From the IMG/VR virus record IMGVR_UViG_3300032291_001290, positions 1-64,000 of that record: a DNA stretch of 64,000 bases. The stretch is one strand, 5' to 3'. The translations under genes were made by a program, and so were the position numbers. Source of the DNA: a virus. Positions 32,143-40,108 of this stretch are shown one piece after another. Under the pieces are notes generated by a model, which did no database searches, was not told the DNA's origin, and saw nothing but the letters and a program-made list of their open reading frames with translations. Position 1 is the stretch's first letter, and each line of letters opens with the position of its first letter.

Positions 32143-32351
32143 TTAATCTTAAACTAGAAATATCTGCGGCAAAAGCAATAGAACGAGCAAATGAATTGCG
32201 TGAAGCTGGCTATGTTCAGGGTATAGACTTTGATTTTAGATATCATCCTAGTACACAGGATTACTATAACGGACCAATTAAACATAGCTTTGTGCTGTTT
32301 CACTTTTACAAAGAATCATTAGCAACTTATTATGGATTAAAATGGCAATAA
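32139..32351 (+). CDS. LxW-tail mini-protein 8
   Basis: A 70-residue protein. The helix ISAAKAIERANELREAGYVQ is followed by a strand and the tail HFYKESLATYYGLKWQ. The tail codons AAATGGCAATAA again hold the next ATG (32342), the same 10-nt junction as at 31640. Confidence 0.7.
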   Translation: MINLKLEISAAKAIERANELREAGYVQGIDFDFRYHPSTQDYYNGPIKHSFVLFHFYKESLATYYGLKWQ

Positions 32352-32626
32352 CAAAACTTACAGGTACGTTTGTACCAATACCGATCAGAAAAGATGAAAT
32401 TGATTATGTGATCCATGACCGTAATTATATGGGTAGTGGAAACAGAACATCATATGTATATGAGTGTAAAAAGAAAAAAGAAGATCCGGCTGTAATCGTA
32501 AAATGGTGTAGACGTAATTTTGGGGAAAGAGGTAGTGGTTGGGACTTTCTTTTAACGTCAGGAAATGTTACAATCATCATATGGGAAGACAAATTTAAAA
32601 CTATGTATGAACTCTGGCAACGTTAA
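32342..32626 (+). CDS. LxW-array mini-protein 9 (ELWQR tail)
   Basis: A 94-residue protein beginning MAIT through the K-W-Q-stop junction. The middle has EDPAVIVKWCRRNFGERGSG, which parallels the W-C helix and F-G-x-x-G turn of members 1 and 4, and the tail is FKTMYELWQR. The Q-R extension is unique in the array. It overlaps the next gene by 20 nt. Confidence 0.65.
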   Translation: MAITKLTGTFVPIPIRKDEIDYVIHDRNYMGSGNRTSYVYECKKKKEDPAVIVKWCRRNFGERGSGWDFLLTSGNVTIIIWEDKFKTMYELWQR

Positions 32627-32975
32627 TCTTTGTGAGGTGCGACAAATAAAAGATAGATATTCAGTTACCTGGAATAAGCACATTACTGGATTAAGTGTTT
32701 TTAGTGAGAAGGCTATAATTTTACTTGACATGATTATCAGAGATAGTAAATCTTGGGAAATAGGTATTCATTTGAGTAATGGTTATGTCTTGTGGATGAG
32801 TTGCACATTATTAAACACAATGGATACTGGACTATTAGCTGAGTATCTACAACATGCAGGCAATATAAAACATCCCGATGAAATTATAGGTGCAGTGTTT
32901 GACAACATGGATGATGTTGAAATCTTCACTAAACGATTAGAACAAAAATATATATGGCATGTGTTGAAACAATGA
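32607..32975 (+). CDS. array-terminal hypothetical protein, 122 aa
   Basis: The ATG at 32607 lies within the tail region of mini-gene 9. It is longer, with a different body (VTWNKHITGLSVFSEKAIIL and a GIHLSNGYVLWMS strand) and the tail QKYIWHVLKQ. It shares the K-Q-stop/ATGA junction (CAATGA) with the following endonuclease VII gene. It may be a distant member of the family or simply use the same junction. Function unknown. Confidence 0.55.
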   Translation: MNSGNVNLCEVRQIKDRYSVTWNKHITGLSVFSEKAIILLDMIIRDSKSWEIGIHLSNGYVLWMSCTLLNTMDTGLLAEYLQHAGNIKHPDEIIGAVFDNMDDVEIFTKRLEQKYIWHVLKQ

Positions 32976-33361
32976 ATAGTAAAAGATGTAATCGTTGTAA
33001 AGAAATAAAACTATTATCAGACTTTGGTAATGATAGTGGTGGTAAAAAACTACGGTCTGATTGTAGAGCATGTGACAGTATACTGGCTAAAGAACGTAGT
33101 GAAATAAAAAAAACTGCACCGTCAATACCTAACAATCATGTTTGTCCCATTTGTGAACAAACAGAAGAACAATTGAATGAAAACATTAATCCAACACTAC
33201 GCAAAAAAGGAAGACCATGGGTGATGGATCACAATCACGAACTAAAAACATTTCGCGGATGGTTATGTAGAAAGTGCAATTTGGGATGTGGTAATTTTAA
33301 AGACAATCCCGAACTATTAGACAAAGCGGCAACATATTTAAGGAATACACAAAATGGCTGA
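32972..33361 (+). CDS. 49: recombination endonuclease VII
   Basis: Resolves branched DNA (Holliday junctions, flaps) before packaging. The 129-residue protein (T4 gp49 157) has a zinc-binding treble-clef with C58/C61 and C99/C102, and the His-Asn core DHNH (86-89) in WVMDHNHELKTFRGWLCRKC. A CxxC pair near the N-terminus (C6, C9) and a second near 31-34 may form an extra zinc finger not found in T4. The start ATG overlaps the previous stop (CAATGA), so it is co-translated with the array. Confidence 0.9.
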   Translation: MNSKRCNRCKEIKLLSDFGNDSGGKKLRSDCRACDSILAKERSEIKKTAPSIPNNHVCPICEQTEEQLNENINPTLRKKGRPWVMDHNHELKTFRGWLCRKCNLGCGNFKDNPELLDKAATYLRNTQNG

Positions 33362-33902
33362 TATAATGATTGACATTGAGAGTTTGAATACAACACCTGA
33401 TTGTGTTATCTTAACTATTGGTGCAGTATTATTCGATCCAAAAGGTAATGGTATCTTGGATAAGATTGAATTACGCCCTACAATTGAGGATCAAACAGAA
33501 ACATATAATCGTACTATTAATGAAGATACACTGCGTTGGTGGGGTACACAAAGTGAGGCGGCACAAGAAGAAGCACTAGGTGATCGTGATAGAATGTCAT
33601 TCAAAGAGTGTATGGAGAAGTTATACAAGTTCTGTTGGAATCAAGGTAAACCATGGAGTCATGGTGCGCCGTTTGACATTGTTGTTATGGAACATGCTTG
33701 GAGACAACATAGTCAACTAGCACCCTGGCCCTATTATAATGTTAGAGACACACGTACATTGTTTGATATTGCAGGTGTTAGTCTTAAAGACGGTGGCCAT
33801 GTCACTAGTCACAAAGCAGTAGAAGATGCAGAACGACAGGCTATTGTTGTGCAACAAGCATATATGAAATTAATGAAAGCAGGATTGGTAACACCACGAT
33901 GA
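33354..33902 (+). CDS. dexA: DexA-type 3'-5' exonuclease
   Basis: DEDDh exonuclease that degrades DNA 3' to 5'. The 182-residue protein carries Exo I DIES (D7, E9), Exo II HGAPFDI (D108) and Exo III HKAVEDAERQA (H153, D158). T4 DexA is 227 residues; this is a compact version. Starts inside the endonuclease VII stop region (AAATGGCTGA), another W/G-type coupled junction, and overlaps the next gene by 4 nt. Confidence 0.88.
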   Translation: MADIMIDIESLNTTPDCVILTIGAVLFDPKGNGILDKIELRPTIEDQTETYNRTINEDTLRWWGTQSEAAQEEALGDRDRMSFKECMEKLYKFCWNQGKPWSHGAPFDIVVMEHAWRQHSQLAPWPYYNVRDTRTLFDIAGVSLKDGGHVTSHKAVEDAERQAIVVQQAYMKLMKAGLVTPR

Positions 33903-34510
33903 GAATCGATTCAGACATTGACATTGACTTTGGTAGTCGAGACCATTTATTGAAACTTATCAAGCACACACGTGCGGCTATGCGTAACGTTAAGCCTATA
34001 CGTAATCATGCAACTGGTATATATGTTACAGATATACCCTATGATCCAGTCAATGATATTGCAAGTATTGATTATACCGAAGCAGAAAAACGTGGATATT
34101 TTAAATTAGATTTGTTGAATGTACACGTATACGAAAAAGTACGTGATGAAATTCATTTAATAGAATTAATGCGTGATCCTGATTGGTCTAAGTTAACAGA
34201 CAGTAAATTTGTTGAACAATTGATTCACTTAAATAATCAGTTTTATAATCTACAAAAGATGCCAGAACCAGTAGATAGTATTCCAAGACTTGCTATGTTC
34301 TTAGCAGTAATTCGTCCGGGTAAGAAACATTTAATTGGAAAAATTTGGAGTGAAGTAGCAAAAACTGTATGGGATAAAGGAACAGATGGATATGTGTTTA
34401 AAAAAGCACATGCAATTGCTTATGCTAATCTAGTTGTAGTTCATATGAACTTATTGAGGGAGTCTCTTGACCAGAGTAATACTACGGCGTTTGGACCTGC
34501 GTTTACTTAA
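33899..34510 (+). CDS. DnaE-like mini-protein, 203 aa
   Basis: The order of short motifs matches bacterial polymerase III alpha: DSDIDIDFGSR (4-14), NHATGIYVTD (36-45, like the HAAG-V-x-S-D segment), YFKLDLLNV (67-75, like the K-x-D-x-L-G-L segment), RPGKK (139-143) and FKKAHAIAYANLVV (167-180, like NKSHAAAYA). The protein is far too short for a polymerase (C-family enzymes exceed 1,000 residues) and lacks a PHP domain. It might be a remnant, a regulator or a domain that binds like DnaE. It overlaps the minus-strand gene at 34451-34834 by 60 nt. Confidence 0.6.
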   Translation: MRIDSDIDIDFGSRDHLLKLIKHTRAAMRNVKPIRNHATGIYVTDIPYDPVNDIASIDYTEAEKRGYFKLDLLNVHVYEKVRDEIHLIELMRDPDWSKLTDSKFVEQLIHLNNQFYNLQKMPEPVDSIPRLAMFLAVIRPGKKHLIGKIWSEVAKTVWDKGTDGYVFKKAHAIAYANLVVVHMNLLRESLDQSNTTAFGPAFT

Positions 34511-34834
34511 CTCGGCCATGCTACATACAGGGCCATGCACGACTACTAGGCTCTTGTTGTTAAAGGTTCGAATGTAGGGCTTAAAAATAGCCCAGTCTTC
34601 CTTTAAAAATAAATTTATAGGAATAAGTCGATTGCTTTCCCACCACCAAACTTCTCCCAATTCTAAAAATTTCTCTTTAGTATCAGGGTCAATTATTGAT
34701 CCATAGTCATATATTGTAGTGACCATTTCGTCACGATTTTGTACTATCCCAACATAATCTTGGTTGGCATATGAACATACTGTTATGAACGGGTGATTTT
34801 CGCTTAAGCGTTTAAAAAATTCGTTGTGAATCAT
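34451..34834 (-). CDS. conserved T4-like protein, 127 aa, minus strand
   Basis: Begins MIHNEFFKRLSENHPFIT and ends with a basic stretch (KRRSKRRSITLVKRLPQ). The centre has NRDEMVTTIYDYGSI and WWWESNRLIPINLFL. I recall homologues with these segments in marine T4-like phages, function unknown. The ATG at 34834 is used; upstream in-frame codons precede a possible minus-strand late octamer (34852-34859). Its C-terminal 20 codons overlap the 3' end of the DnaE-like gene on the opposite strand. Confidence 0.7.
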   Translation of the reverse strand: MIHNEFFKRLSENHPFITVCSYANQDYVGIVQNRDEMVTTIYDYGSIIDPDTKEKFLELGEVWWWESNRLIPINLFLKEDWAIFKPYIRTFNNKSLVVVHGPVCSMAELSKRRSKRRSITLVKRLPQ

Positions 34835-34851
34835 TGTAATTTCAATAGATT

Positions 34852-34859
34852 TATTTAGT
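34852..34859 (-). promoter_or_regulatory. possible minus-strand late promoter octamer ACTAAATA
   Basis: Read on the minus strand, ACTAAATA lies 17 nt before the ATG at 34834. One C at position 2 deviates from the consensus. Confidence 0.4.
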
Positions 34860-34897
34860 ATTGGGTGAACCAAAGTTAATAAAAGAAAATCCCGTAG

Positions 34898-34905
34898 ACT
34901 AAATA
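34898..34905 (+). promoter_or_regulatory. late promoter octamer ACTAAATA
   Basis: ACTAAATA lies upstream of TTAGGAG and the GTG start at 34927. It is divergent with the minus-strand octamer at 34852-34859. Confidence 0.45.
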
Positions 34906-34926
34906 TAGTATTAGGAGCCTACATTT

Positions 34927-35688
34927 GTGTATTCAACATCAGTATTTTATTACTTTCAGCGCAATATTGTCGTGCTATTGTCAGGCTATTCACCAAGGAA
35001 ATATATGCCAGTCTACGCAAAACCATTAACATTGCATAAAGGAGTTGACAATCAACTTCAATTCCAATTCCTCAATCAGGAACAAAAACCCGTCGATATT
35101 ACTGGAAAGAGCATCACCTGTAGAATTCTTAACTACGAAGGAAATGAGATCCTTATTCAAAAAGCACTGACACTACAGTTGCCTGCAACTGGTATATGTG
35201 CGTTGTTTTTAGGTCCAGCAGACTTAGAAAATATTGAAGCACAGAAGTGTTACTATACTTTAGAAATTCCCGTAAATGAATTTGACTACCCTGTATTCGT
35301 AGATCAAAATGCAGGCGCACGTGGAGTAATGAATATCGTTAATAGTGTATTACCTAACTTTGTAGCCTCATATGAGTTAAGTATTCCAAGTGGTCAACAA
35401 TTCCCTAACATTAGCAACTCAAGTGGTGACCTAACTTACTATTCTAGTGTGCTTTCTACTAATGACAATCCCGTATTGACTATCCAAACTAAGTATGAAG
35501 AATTTTATGGTAACACTGTAATTCAAGGGTCAGCAATTGTTGATGGTGACTGGTACCCTATTATAACAACTGATACCGTTTCTAATACAACAGATACACT
35601 AGGGTATGTTATTCAAGGATATCATCCATACATAAGAATGGAATTCAACAGTAACTCGGGTGCAGTCACTAACATACTAACTAGGTAA
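34927..35688 (+). CDS. putative virion structural protein, 253 aa
   Basis: The GTG at 34927 lies 9 nt after AGGAG; an alternative ATG at 35005 also has AAGGAA. The longer form is preferred because its extra part (FYYFQRNIVVLLSGYSPRKY) resembles marine-phage homologues I remember. The body is beta-rich with LQFQFLNQEQKPVDITGK, and a second domain has FVDQNAGARGVMNIVNS. Late-type promoter. Function not assigned; a tail or head decoration role is likely. Confidence 0.6.
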   Translation: MYSTSVFYYFQRNIVVLLSGYSPRKYMPVYAKPLTLHKGVDNQLQFQFLNQEQKPVDITGKSITCRILNYEGNEILIQKALTLQLPATGICALFLGPADLENIEAQKCYYTLEIPVNEFDYPVFVDQNAGARGVMNIVNSVLPNFVASYELSIPSGQQFPNISNSSGDLTYYSSVLSTNDNPVLTIQTKYEEFYGNTVIQGSAIVDGDWYPIITTDTVSNTTDTLGYVIQGYHPYIRMEFNSNSGAVTNILTR

Positions 35689-35710
35689 ATCACCACAACT
35701 GTTGATTTAC
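35685..35710 (+). other. inverted repeat overlapping the primase promoter
   Basis: GTAAATCA (35685-35692) and TGATTTAC (35703-35710) form a perfect 8-bp stem. The right arm overlaps the -35 box. It may end upstream transcription or be an operator. Confidence 0.45.
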
Positions 35711-35731
35711 TGTATACAAATATGTTATACT
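35702..35731 (+). promoter_or_regulatory. sigma70-type promoter abutting the primase start
   Basis: TTGATT (35702-35707), 18-nt spacer, TATACT (35726-35731). Predicted start at 35738, the A of the ATG; no Shine-Dalgarno is seen. Confidence 0.65.
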
Positions 35732-35737
35732 GACTAG

Positions 35738-36709
35738 ATGTTTGATATACTATCAATACTTCCGGGTAAAAAGAAACTAACAAGTTCAGGTTGGACTAGC
35801 TTTAACGCAGTTTGTTGCAACCACTTTGGTCATAAACCTGATCGTAGAATGCGTGGCGGAGTAAAACTTGACGGTCATAATTGGTCCATGCATTGTTTTA
35901 ATTGTGGGTTCAAATGCAATTTTGTATTGGGTAGAAGCATCACATCAAAAACACGTAATCTATTAAGTTGGTGCGGAGTTGATAATGAACAAATTCAACG
36001 GTGGAGTTTAGAAAGTTTACAACACAAAGACTTATTAGATTTCACACAAGTTAAAAAAGAACGTGTAAAAATAAAGTTTAATGACCATGTATTACCTGAA
36101 GGTGAGATTGTTGATAGTAACAATCCAGCGCACAAGTTATATGTAGATTATTTAGAAAAACGAAAGATAGATACAAACGACTATCCGTTTTTAATTACTC
36201 CTAATGAATTTGGTAGAATGTCAAACAGAGTTATCATACCCTACACATACAAAAATAAAATAGTTGGACATACAAGTAGATTCTTAGATAACAAAATACC
36301 AAAATATATCAATGAACAACAACCAGGATATGTTTTTAATTTAGATGCACAGAAACCTGAATGGATTGTTTGTATCTTAACTGAAGGTATATTTGATGCA
36401 CTAAGTATCGATGGCGTAGCAGTCATGCATGATGAAATTAGTAATGATCAAGCACAACTACTAAGCACATTAAACAAACAAATTATTGTTGTACCAGATC
36501 GTGATAAGACTGGGTTAAAAATGTGTGATAGGGCATTAGAATTGGGATATCAAGTTAGTCTACCTGAATGGGATACTGACATAAAAGATGTGAATGATGC
36601 AGTAGTTAAATATGGCAAATTGCCTACCCTACTAAGTATACTTCATAGTGCAACAAATAGTAAAATTAAAATAGAAATGCAGAGGAAAAAAATTGTTAAA
36701 GGATTATAA
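35738..36709 (+). CDS. 61: DNA primase gp61
   Basis: Synthesises RNA primers on the lagging strand with the gp41 helicase. The 323-residue protein has an N-terminal zinc-ribbon (C26, C27, H29 or H32, C53, C56) and a TOPRIM core with E216 in ILTEGIFDAL and D254/D256 in VVPDRDKTG. T4 gp61 is 342 residues. It overlaps the helicase gene by 17 nt, giving a coupled primase-helicase unit. Confidence 0.92.
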   Translation: MFDILSILPGKKKLTSSGWTSFNAVCCNHFGHKPDRRMRGGVKLDGHNWSMHCFNCGFKCNFVLGRSITSKTRNLLSWCGVDNEQIQRWSLESLQHKDLLDFTQVKKERVKIKFNDHVLPEGEIVDSNNPAHKLYVDYLEKRKIDTNDYPFLITPNEFGRMSNRVIIPYTYKNKIVGHTSRFLDNKIPKYINEQQPGYVFNLDAQKPEWIVCILTEGIFDALSIDGVAVMHDEISNDQAQLLSTLNKQIIVVPDRDKTGLKMCDRALELGYQVSLPEWDTDIKDVNDAVVKYGKLPTLLSILHSATNSKIKIEMQRKKIVKGL

Positions 36710-38129
36710 TACTGAGGTTCAAAAACTCTTTTTGCGTATGATGATTACAAACGCAGAATTATATACACGGGTAATGAACATAATGAATCCGGAAAACTTT
36801 GACAAGTCACTAAGACCTGTAGCAGAGTTTATGAAGGAGTATAGTGAAAAATATAGTTTGTTACCCGACTGTACACAAATCAATGCAACTACAGGCATTC
36901 AGCTTGATGCCATTGAAGATTTTGGTGACAAACACACTGAATGGTTTCTCGCTGAGTTTGAATCATTTACAAAACGACAAGAACTAGAACGAGCGATTCT
37001 TAAATCAGCCGATATGCTAGAGAAGGGTGACTTTGGTCCTGTTGAAAAACTAATCAAAGATGCAGTACAGATTAGCTTACAACGAGACATGGGTACTGAT
37101 TACTTTGCTGATCCTAAAGCACGTATTAACAAGTATTTCAATTCAGGTGGACAAGTAAGTACAGGTTGGCCGCAACTTGATAAATTATTATATGGTGGAT
37201 TCAGTCGTGGTGAATTGAATATCTTTGCTGGTGGTAGTGGTTCAGGTAAATCATTAGTTATGATGAACATTGCATTGAATTGGTTACAACAGGGACTCAG
37301 TGGTGTTTATATCAGTTTAGAATTGAGTGAAGAATTAACTTCATTGAGAACTGATGCCATGTTGACCATGATGAGTACTAGAGATATTCGTAAAGATATT
37401 GACAATACTGAACTTAAAGTAAAGATGGCAGGTAAAAAATCAGGACAGTATCGTGTTAAGGGTTTGCCTGCACAAAGTAATGTCAATGATATTAGGTCAT
37501 ACTTAAAAGAAGTGCAGATTCAAACTGGTATCAAAGTTGACTTTGTAATGATTGATTATCTTGATTTGGTTATGCCAGTTAGTGTCAAGGTAAATCCTAA
37601 CGATCAGTTTATCAAAGACAAATACGTAAGTGAAGAATTACGTAACTTAGCAAAAGAATTAGGTATTCTTATGGTTACTGCAAGTCAATTAAATCGTAGT
37701 GCAGTTGAAGAAATTGAATTTGATCATAGTCACATTGCAGGTGGTATCAGTAAGATTAACACAGCGGATAATGTGTTCGGTATCTTTACAAGTCGTAGTA
37801 TGCGTGAACGTGGTCAATATCAAATTCAATGTATGAAAAGTCGTAGTTCTACTGGAGTAGGACAAAAGATTGATTTGGAATATAACATTGAAACTATGCG
37901 AATAACAGATACTGATCCAGATGGATATGCCGAACAACAATCAAAATTCAGACCTAGTCCTAGTCCAAATGATATTATGACTAGATTAAAACCACAGTCT
38001 ACATTGGCATCTTCTGATACTATTATTAATCAAGCTACAGGGGAAATATTAGAACCTGATAATAAACGCACATTAGCAGATGTTCAGGGATCAAAACTTA
38101 AAACATTATTAAATTCATTAAAAAAGTAG
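36693..38129 (+). CDS. 41: DnaB-type replicative helicase gp41
   Basis: Hexameric helicase that drives the fork. The TTG at 36693 has GAGG 7 nt upstream and gives 478 residues (T4 gp41 475). N-terminal helical domain (about 1-135), RecA core with Walker A GGSGSGKS (180-187), Walker B strand VDFVMIDYLD, and C-terminal motif segments (ASQLNRSAVEE, KSRSSTGVGQ). A TTG start with a 17-nt overlap probably keeps helicase in a fixed ratio to primase. Confidence 0.95.
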   Translation: MLKDYNTEVQKLFLRMMITNAELYTRVMNIMNPENFDKSLRPVAEFMKEYSEKYSLLPDCTQINATTGIQLDAIEDFGDKHTEWFLAEFESFTKRQELERAILKSADMLEKGDFGPVEKLIKDAVQISLQRDMGTDYFADPKARINKYFNSGGQVSTGWPQLDKLLYGGFSRGELNIFAGGSGSGKSLVMMNIALNWLQQGLSGVYISLELSEELTSLRTDAMLTMMSTRDIRKDIDNTELKVKMAGKKSGQYRVKGLPAQSNVNDIRSYLKEVQIQTGIKVDFVMIDYLDLVMPVSVKVNPNDQFIKDKYVSEELRNLAKELGILMVTASQLNRSAVEEIEFDHSHIAGGISKINTADNVFGIFTSRSMRERGQYQIQCMKSRSSTGVGQKIDLEYNIETMRITDTDPDGYAEQQSKFRPSPSPNDIMTRLKPQSTLASSDTIINQATGEILEPDNKRTLADVQGSKLKTLLNSLKK

Positions 38130-38132
38130 AGA

Positions 38133-38180
38133 TATCTTAAAATATAATTAAACCCAATTTTGATAAATACTATTAGGATA
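38133..38180 (+). promoter_or_regulatory. late promoter with possible ribosome-site hairpin
   Basis: Octamer GATAAATA (38162-38169). TATCTTAA (38133-38140) can pair with TTAGGATA (38173-38180, the ribosome site of 38186) with one G-T wobble. Weaker than the other cases because it is AT-rich. Confidence 0.5.
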
Positions 38181-38185
38181 CTCAT

Positions 38186-38434
38186 ATGCAAAAACAAACC
38201 CGCTCCCTTTTGCAGGAATTAGAAGCACTTGGAAATAATCGTGATACTTCCCACGTTATTGAAAACCGTGCCCACAATATTATTGTTAGTGCAATTCATT
38301 TAATTGAAATGATTAATCGTCATTATCCTGAGGAAAAAGCCCAACTTCTGGAAAAGAAACTTTTAAGTGCTATCAAAAGCAAAGATCAAACAAGATTTGC
38401 AAAATCTTTAAGGAAAAACCGTGAAACTGAATGA
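38186..38434 (+). CDS. conserved hypothetical protein, 82 aa
   Basis: An all-helical charged protein beginning MQKQTRSLLQELEALG and containing NIIVSAIHLIEMINRHYPEE and KRLLSAIK-like segments. I remember similar proteins in T4-like marine phages. Late promoter octamer GATAAATA at 38162-38169. It overlaps the next gene by 14 nt. Confidence 0.7.
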   Translation: MQKQTRSLLQELEALGNNRDTSHVIENRAHNIIVSAIHLIEMINRHYPEEKAQLLEKKLLSAIKSKDQTRFAKSLRKNRETE

Positions 38435-39989
38435 ATTTAAACAATTGAACGAACTAGACCTATCGCAGGCATTCGGAGACTATGGAGCCGCAGCTTTACA
38501 GCAAACAGGCAATAGACTAAATCCATTTAGTAAAACTGGGTCCGACCAATTGTCAGTACAAGATAAAATGGCTAAGAATATATTCATCAGTAACATGATA
38601 GGTAGAGCAAGTGCTGATTTGGATAGTGCTATCAAGGGCGGATTAGTAGATCCTAAAATAAAGGGCGGACAACCCACTGCAACACCTGCACAACCAACTA
38701 CACCAACTTCATCTACACAATCAACTACTACACAACAAGCTCCTGCAGGAGAAACCCCTGAACAAAAACGTATAAGATTACAAAAGGCTGCACAACAAAA
38801 TATAGATAAAACTGCGGCCCCAGTTAGTAAACTACCAGTTAATCAACCAACTGTGCAAGCAGGTAACATAAGACAAGCTAAACAAAAAGATGCTGCCGCA
38901 AATGCTCAATCACAGATGGCTCCGTTTACTAAACTACCAGCTAATCAACCAGCCGTACAAGCGGCAAATATCAGACAAAATAAACAGCAAGTAGCGGGGA
39001 CAACTGCTCAAGCACAAATGTCTCCGGTTAGCAAGTTACCTGCCGATCAAGCCGCGATTCAGGCTGCTAATATTAGAAAACAAAAACAACAGGCTGCTCA
39101 AGCAAATTTATTTAAAGAATCAACTTATGCTAAATTAGACTATATTTTAGAAAGTGTTATTAATATTGATGAAGCAGTAGCATCCAAGCAATCAATAAGT
39201 GATTTCATTCAACGATTTTTTAAAAAATATTTACAAATTCAAACTATACCTTCTCAAGTACAAACACAAGTAACAACTCTTGCAAATGAAATTGAAAGTA
39301 CTTATCCAAGAAATAAAGATGCACTTACTAAGTTGGCTAATTTAGGATATGCTTTTTCCTACAGTAATCAAGATAATGCAACAGATACAGCAGACGCAGA
39401 TACAACACAACCTGCAACTAATTCTTTTGCGGCAGGAATACAACAAGGTTTAGGAAAAAGTGCATCTGCATCGGATACAACTACAGCCTCACCAGCTACG
39501 GCTAATACAGTACCAACATCTACTATCAGGACCGAACCTACAACAACGCCTACAACAACTGTACAACCAACTAGTGATACTATCCCTGATCAAACAACTA
39601 CTGCTACTCCCTACAAACAAGCAATAGGATTGTTGGGTAAACTAGATAAAAAAGGCAAACAAAGAATATTATCTTATATTGAAAAACAATTAGGAAATTC
39701 TACTACAGCTAAATCAACAGGATATGATGCTGGTGCAAATGCTTTTGCACAAATGGGCAAACAACTAACACAGACTGGCGTTACTAATCCATCAACTACA
39801 ACAAAGACAAGTACAGGTGGAAAAGTTCAAAACACTGGATTAGGGGTAGTAAATACAAAGAGTAGAAACAATCCAAATATAAAACGTAGACCTAGAGTTA
39901 AGTCTGACACAGTTCCAACCAATACAGACCAAACTATAGCTAACCGTCAACAAAAATTAAAAACACGTAAACAAAAGGCACCAGCGTAA
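38421..39989 (+). CDS. large low-complexity virion protein with candidate targeting peptide, 522 aa
   Basis: Starts MKLNEFKQLNE, where LNE fits the I/L-x-E prohead-protease cut rule. About residues 130-227 hold three imperfect repeats of about 32 residues, each with a K-L-P-x-(N/D)-Q core and an A-x-N-I-R-x-x-K-Q end. A predicted helical domain follows (YAKLDYILESVINIDEA, then FIQRFFKKYLQIQ), then a Thr/Pro/Gln-rich linker, and a second helical segment. The composition suits an internal head or core protein. No known family. Confidence 0.55.
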   Translation: MKLNEFKQLNELDLSQAFGDYGAAALQQTGNRLNPFSKTGSDQLSVQDKMAKNIFISNMIGRASADLDSAIKGGLVDPKIKGGQPTATPAQPTTPTSSTQSTTTQQAPAGETPEQKRIRLQKAAQQNIDKTAAPVSKLPVNQPTVQAGNIRQAKQKDAAANAQSQMAPFTKLPANQPAVQAANIRQNKQQVAGTTAQAQMSPVSKLPADQAAIQAANIRKQKQQAAQANLFKESTYAKLDYILESVINIDEAVASKQSISDFIQRFFKKYLQIQTIPSQVQTQVTTLANEIESTYPRNKDALTKLANLGYAFSYSNQDNATDTADADTTQPATNSFAAGIQQGLGKSASASDTTTASPATANTVPTSTIRTEPTTTPTTTVQPTSDTIPDQTTTATPYKQAIGLLGKLDKKGKQRILSYIEKQLGNSTTAKSTGYDAGANAFAQMGKQLTQTGVTNPSTTTKTSTGGKVQNTGLGVVNTKSRNNPNIKRRPRVKSDTVPTNTDQTIANRQQKLKTRKQKAPA

Positions 39990-40009
39990 AAAGTGCAACT
40001 ATATTACAA

Positions 40010-40047
40010 AAATCCAGGATTTTAATAACCAAATCCTGGATTTTTTT
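40010..40047 (+). terminator. rho-independent terminator
   Basis: AAATCCAGGATTT (40010-40022) pairs perfectly with AAATCCTGGATTT (40031-40043), with a T-run to 40047. Confidence 0.9.
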
Positions 40048-40055
40048 GCATCAGG

Positions 40056-40063
40056 AATAAATA
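40056..40063 (+). promoter_or_regulatory. late promoter octamer AATAAATA
   Basis: Upstream of the gene at 40109 with a 46-nt region between octamer and ATG; AAAGGAA serves as ribosome site. A TGAATC/GATTCA hairpin lies in the leader (near 40070-40086). Confidence 0.6.
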
Positions 40064-40108
40064 ATAGTATGAATCAGTAGGATTCAAAACATTTAAAGGA
40101 ATTTCCAA

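Noticed and set aside
33899-34510. A functional DNA polymerase III alpha subunit
   Set aside because: Length (203 residues) and missing domains exclude a complete polymerase; only a relation in motifs is claimed.
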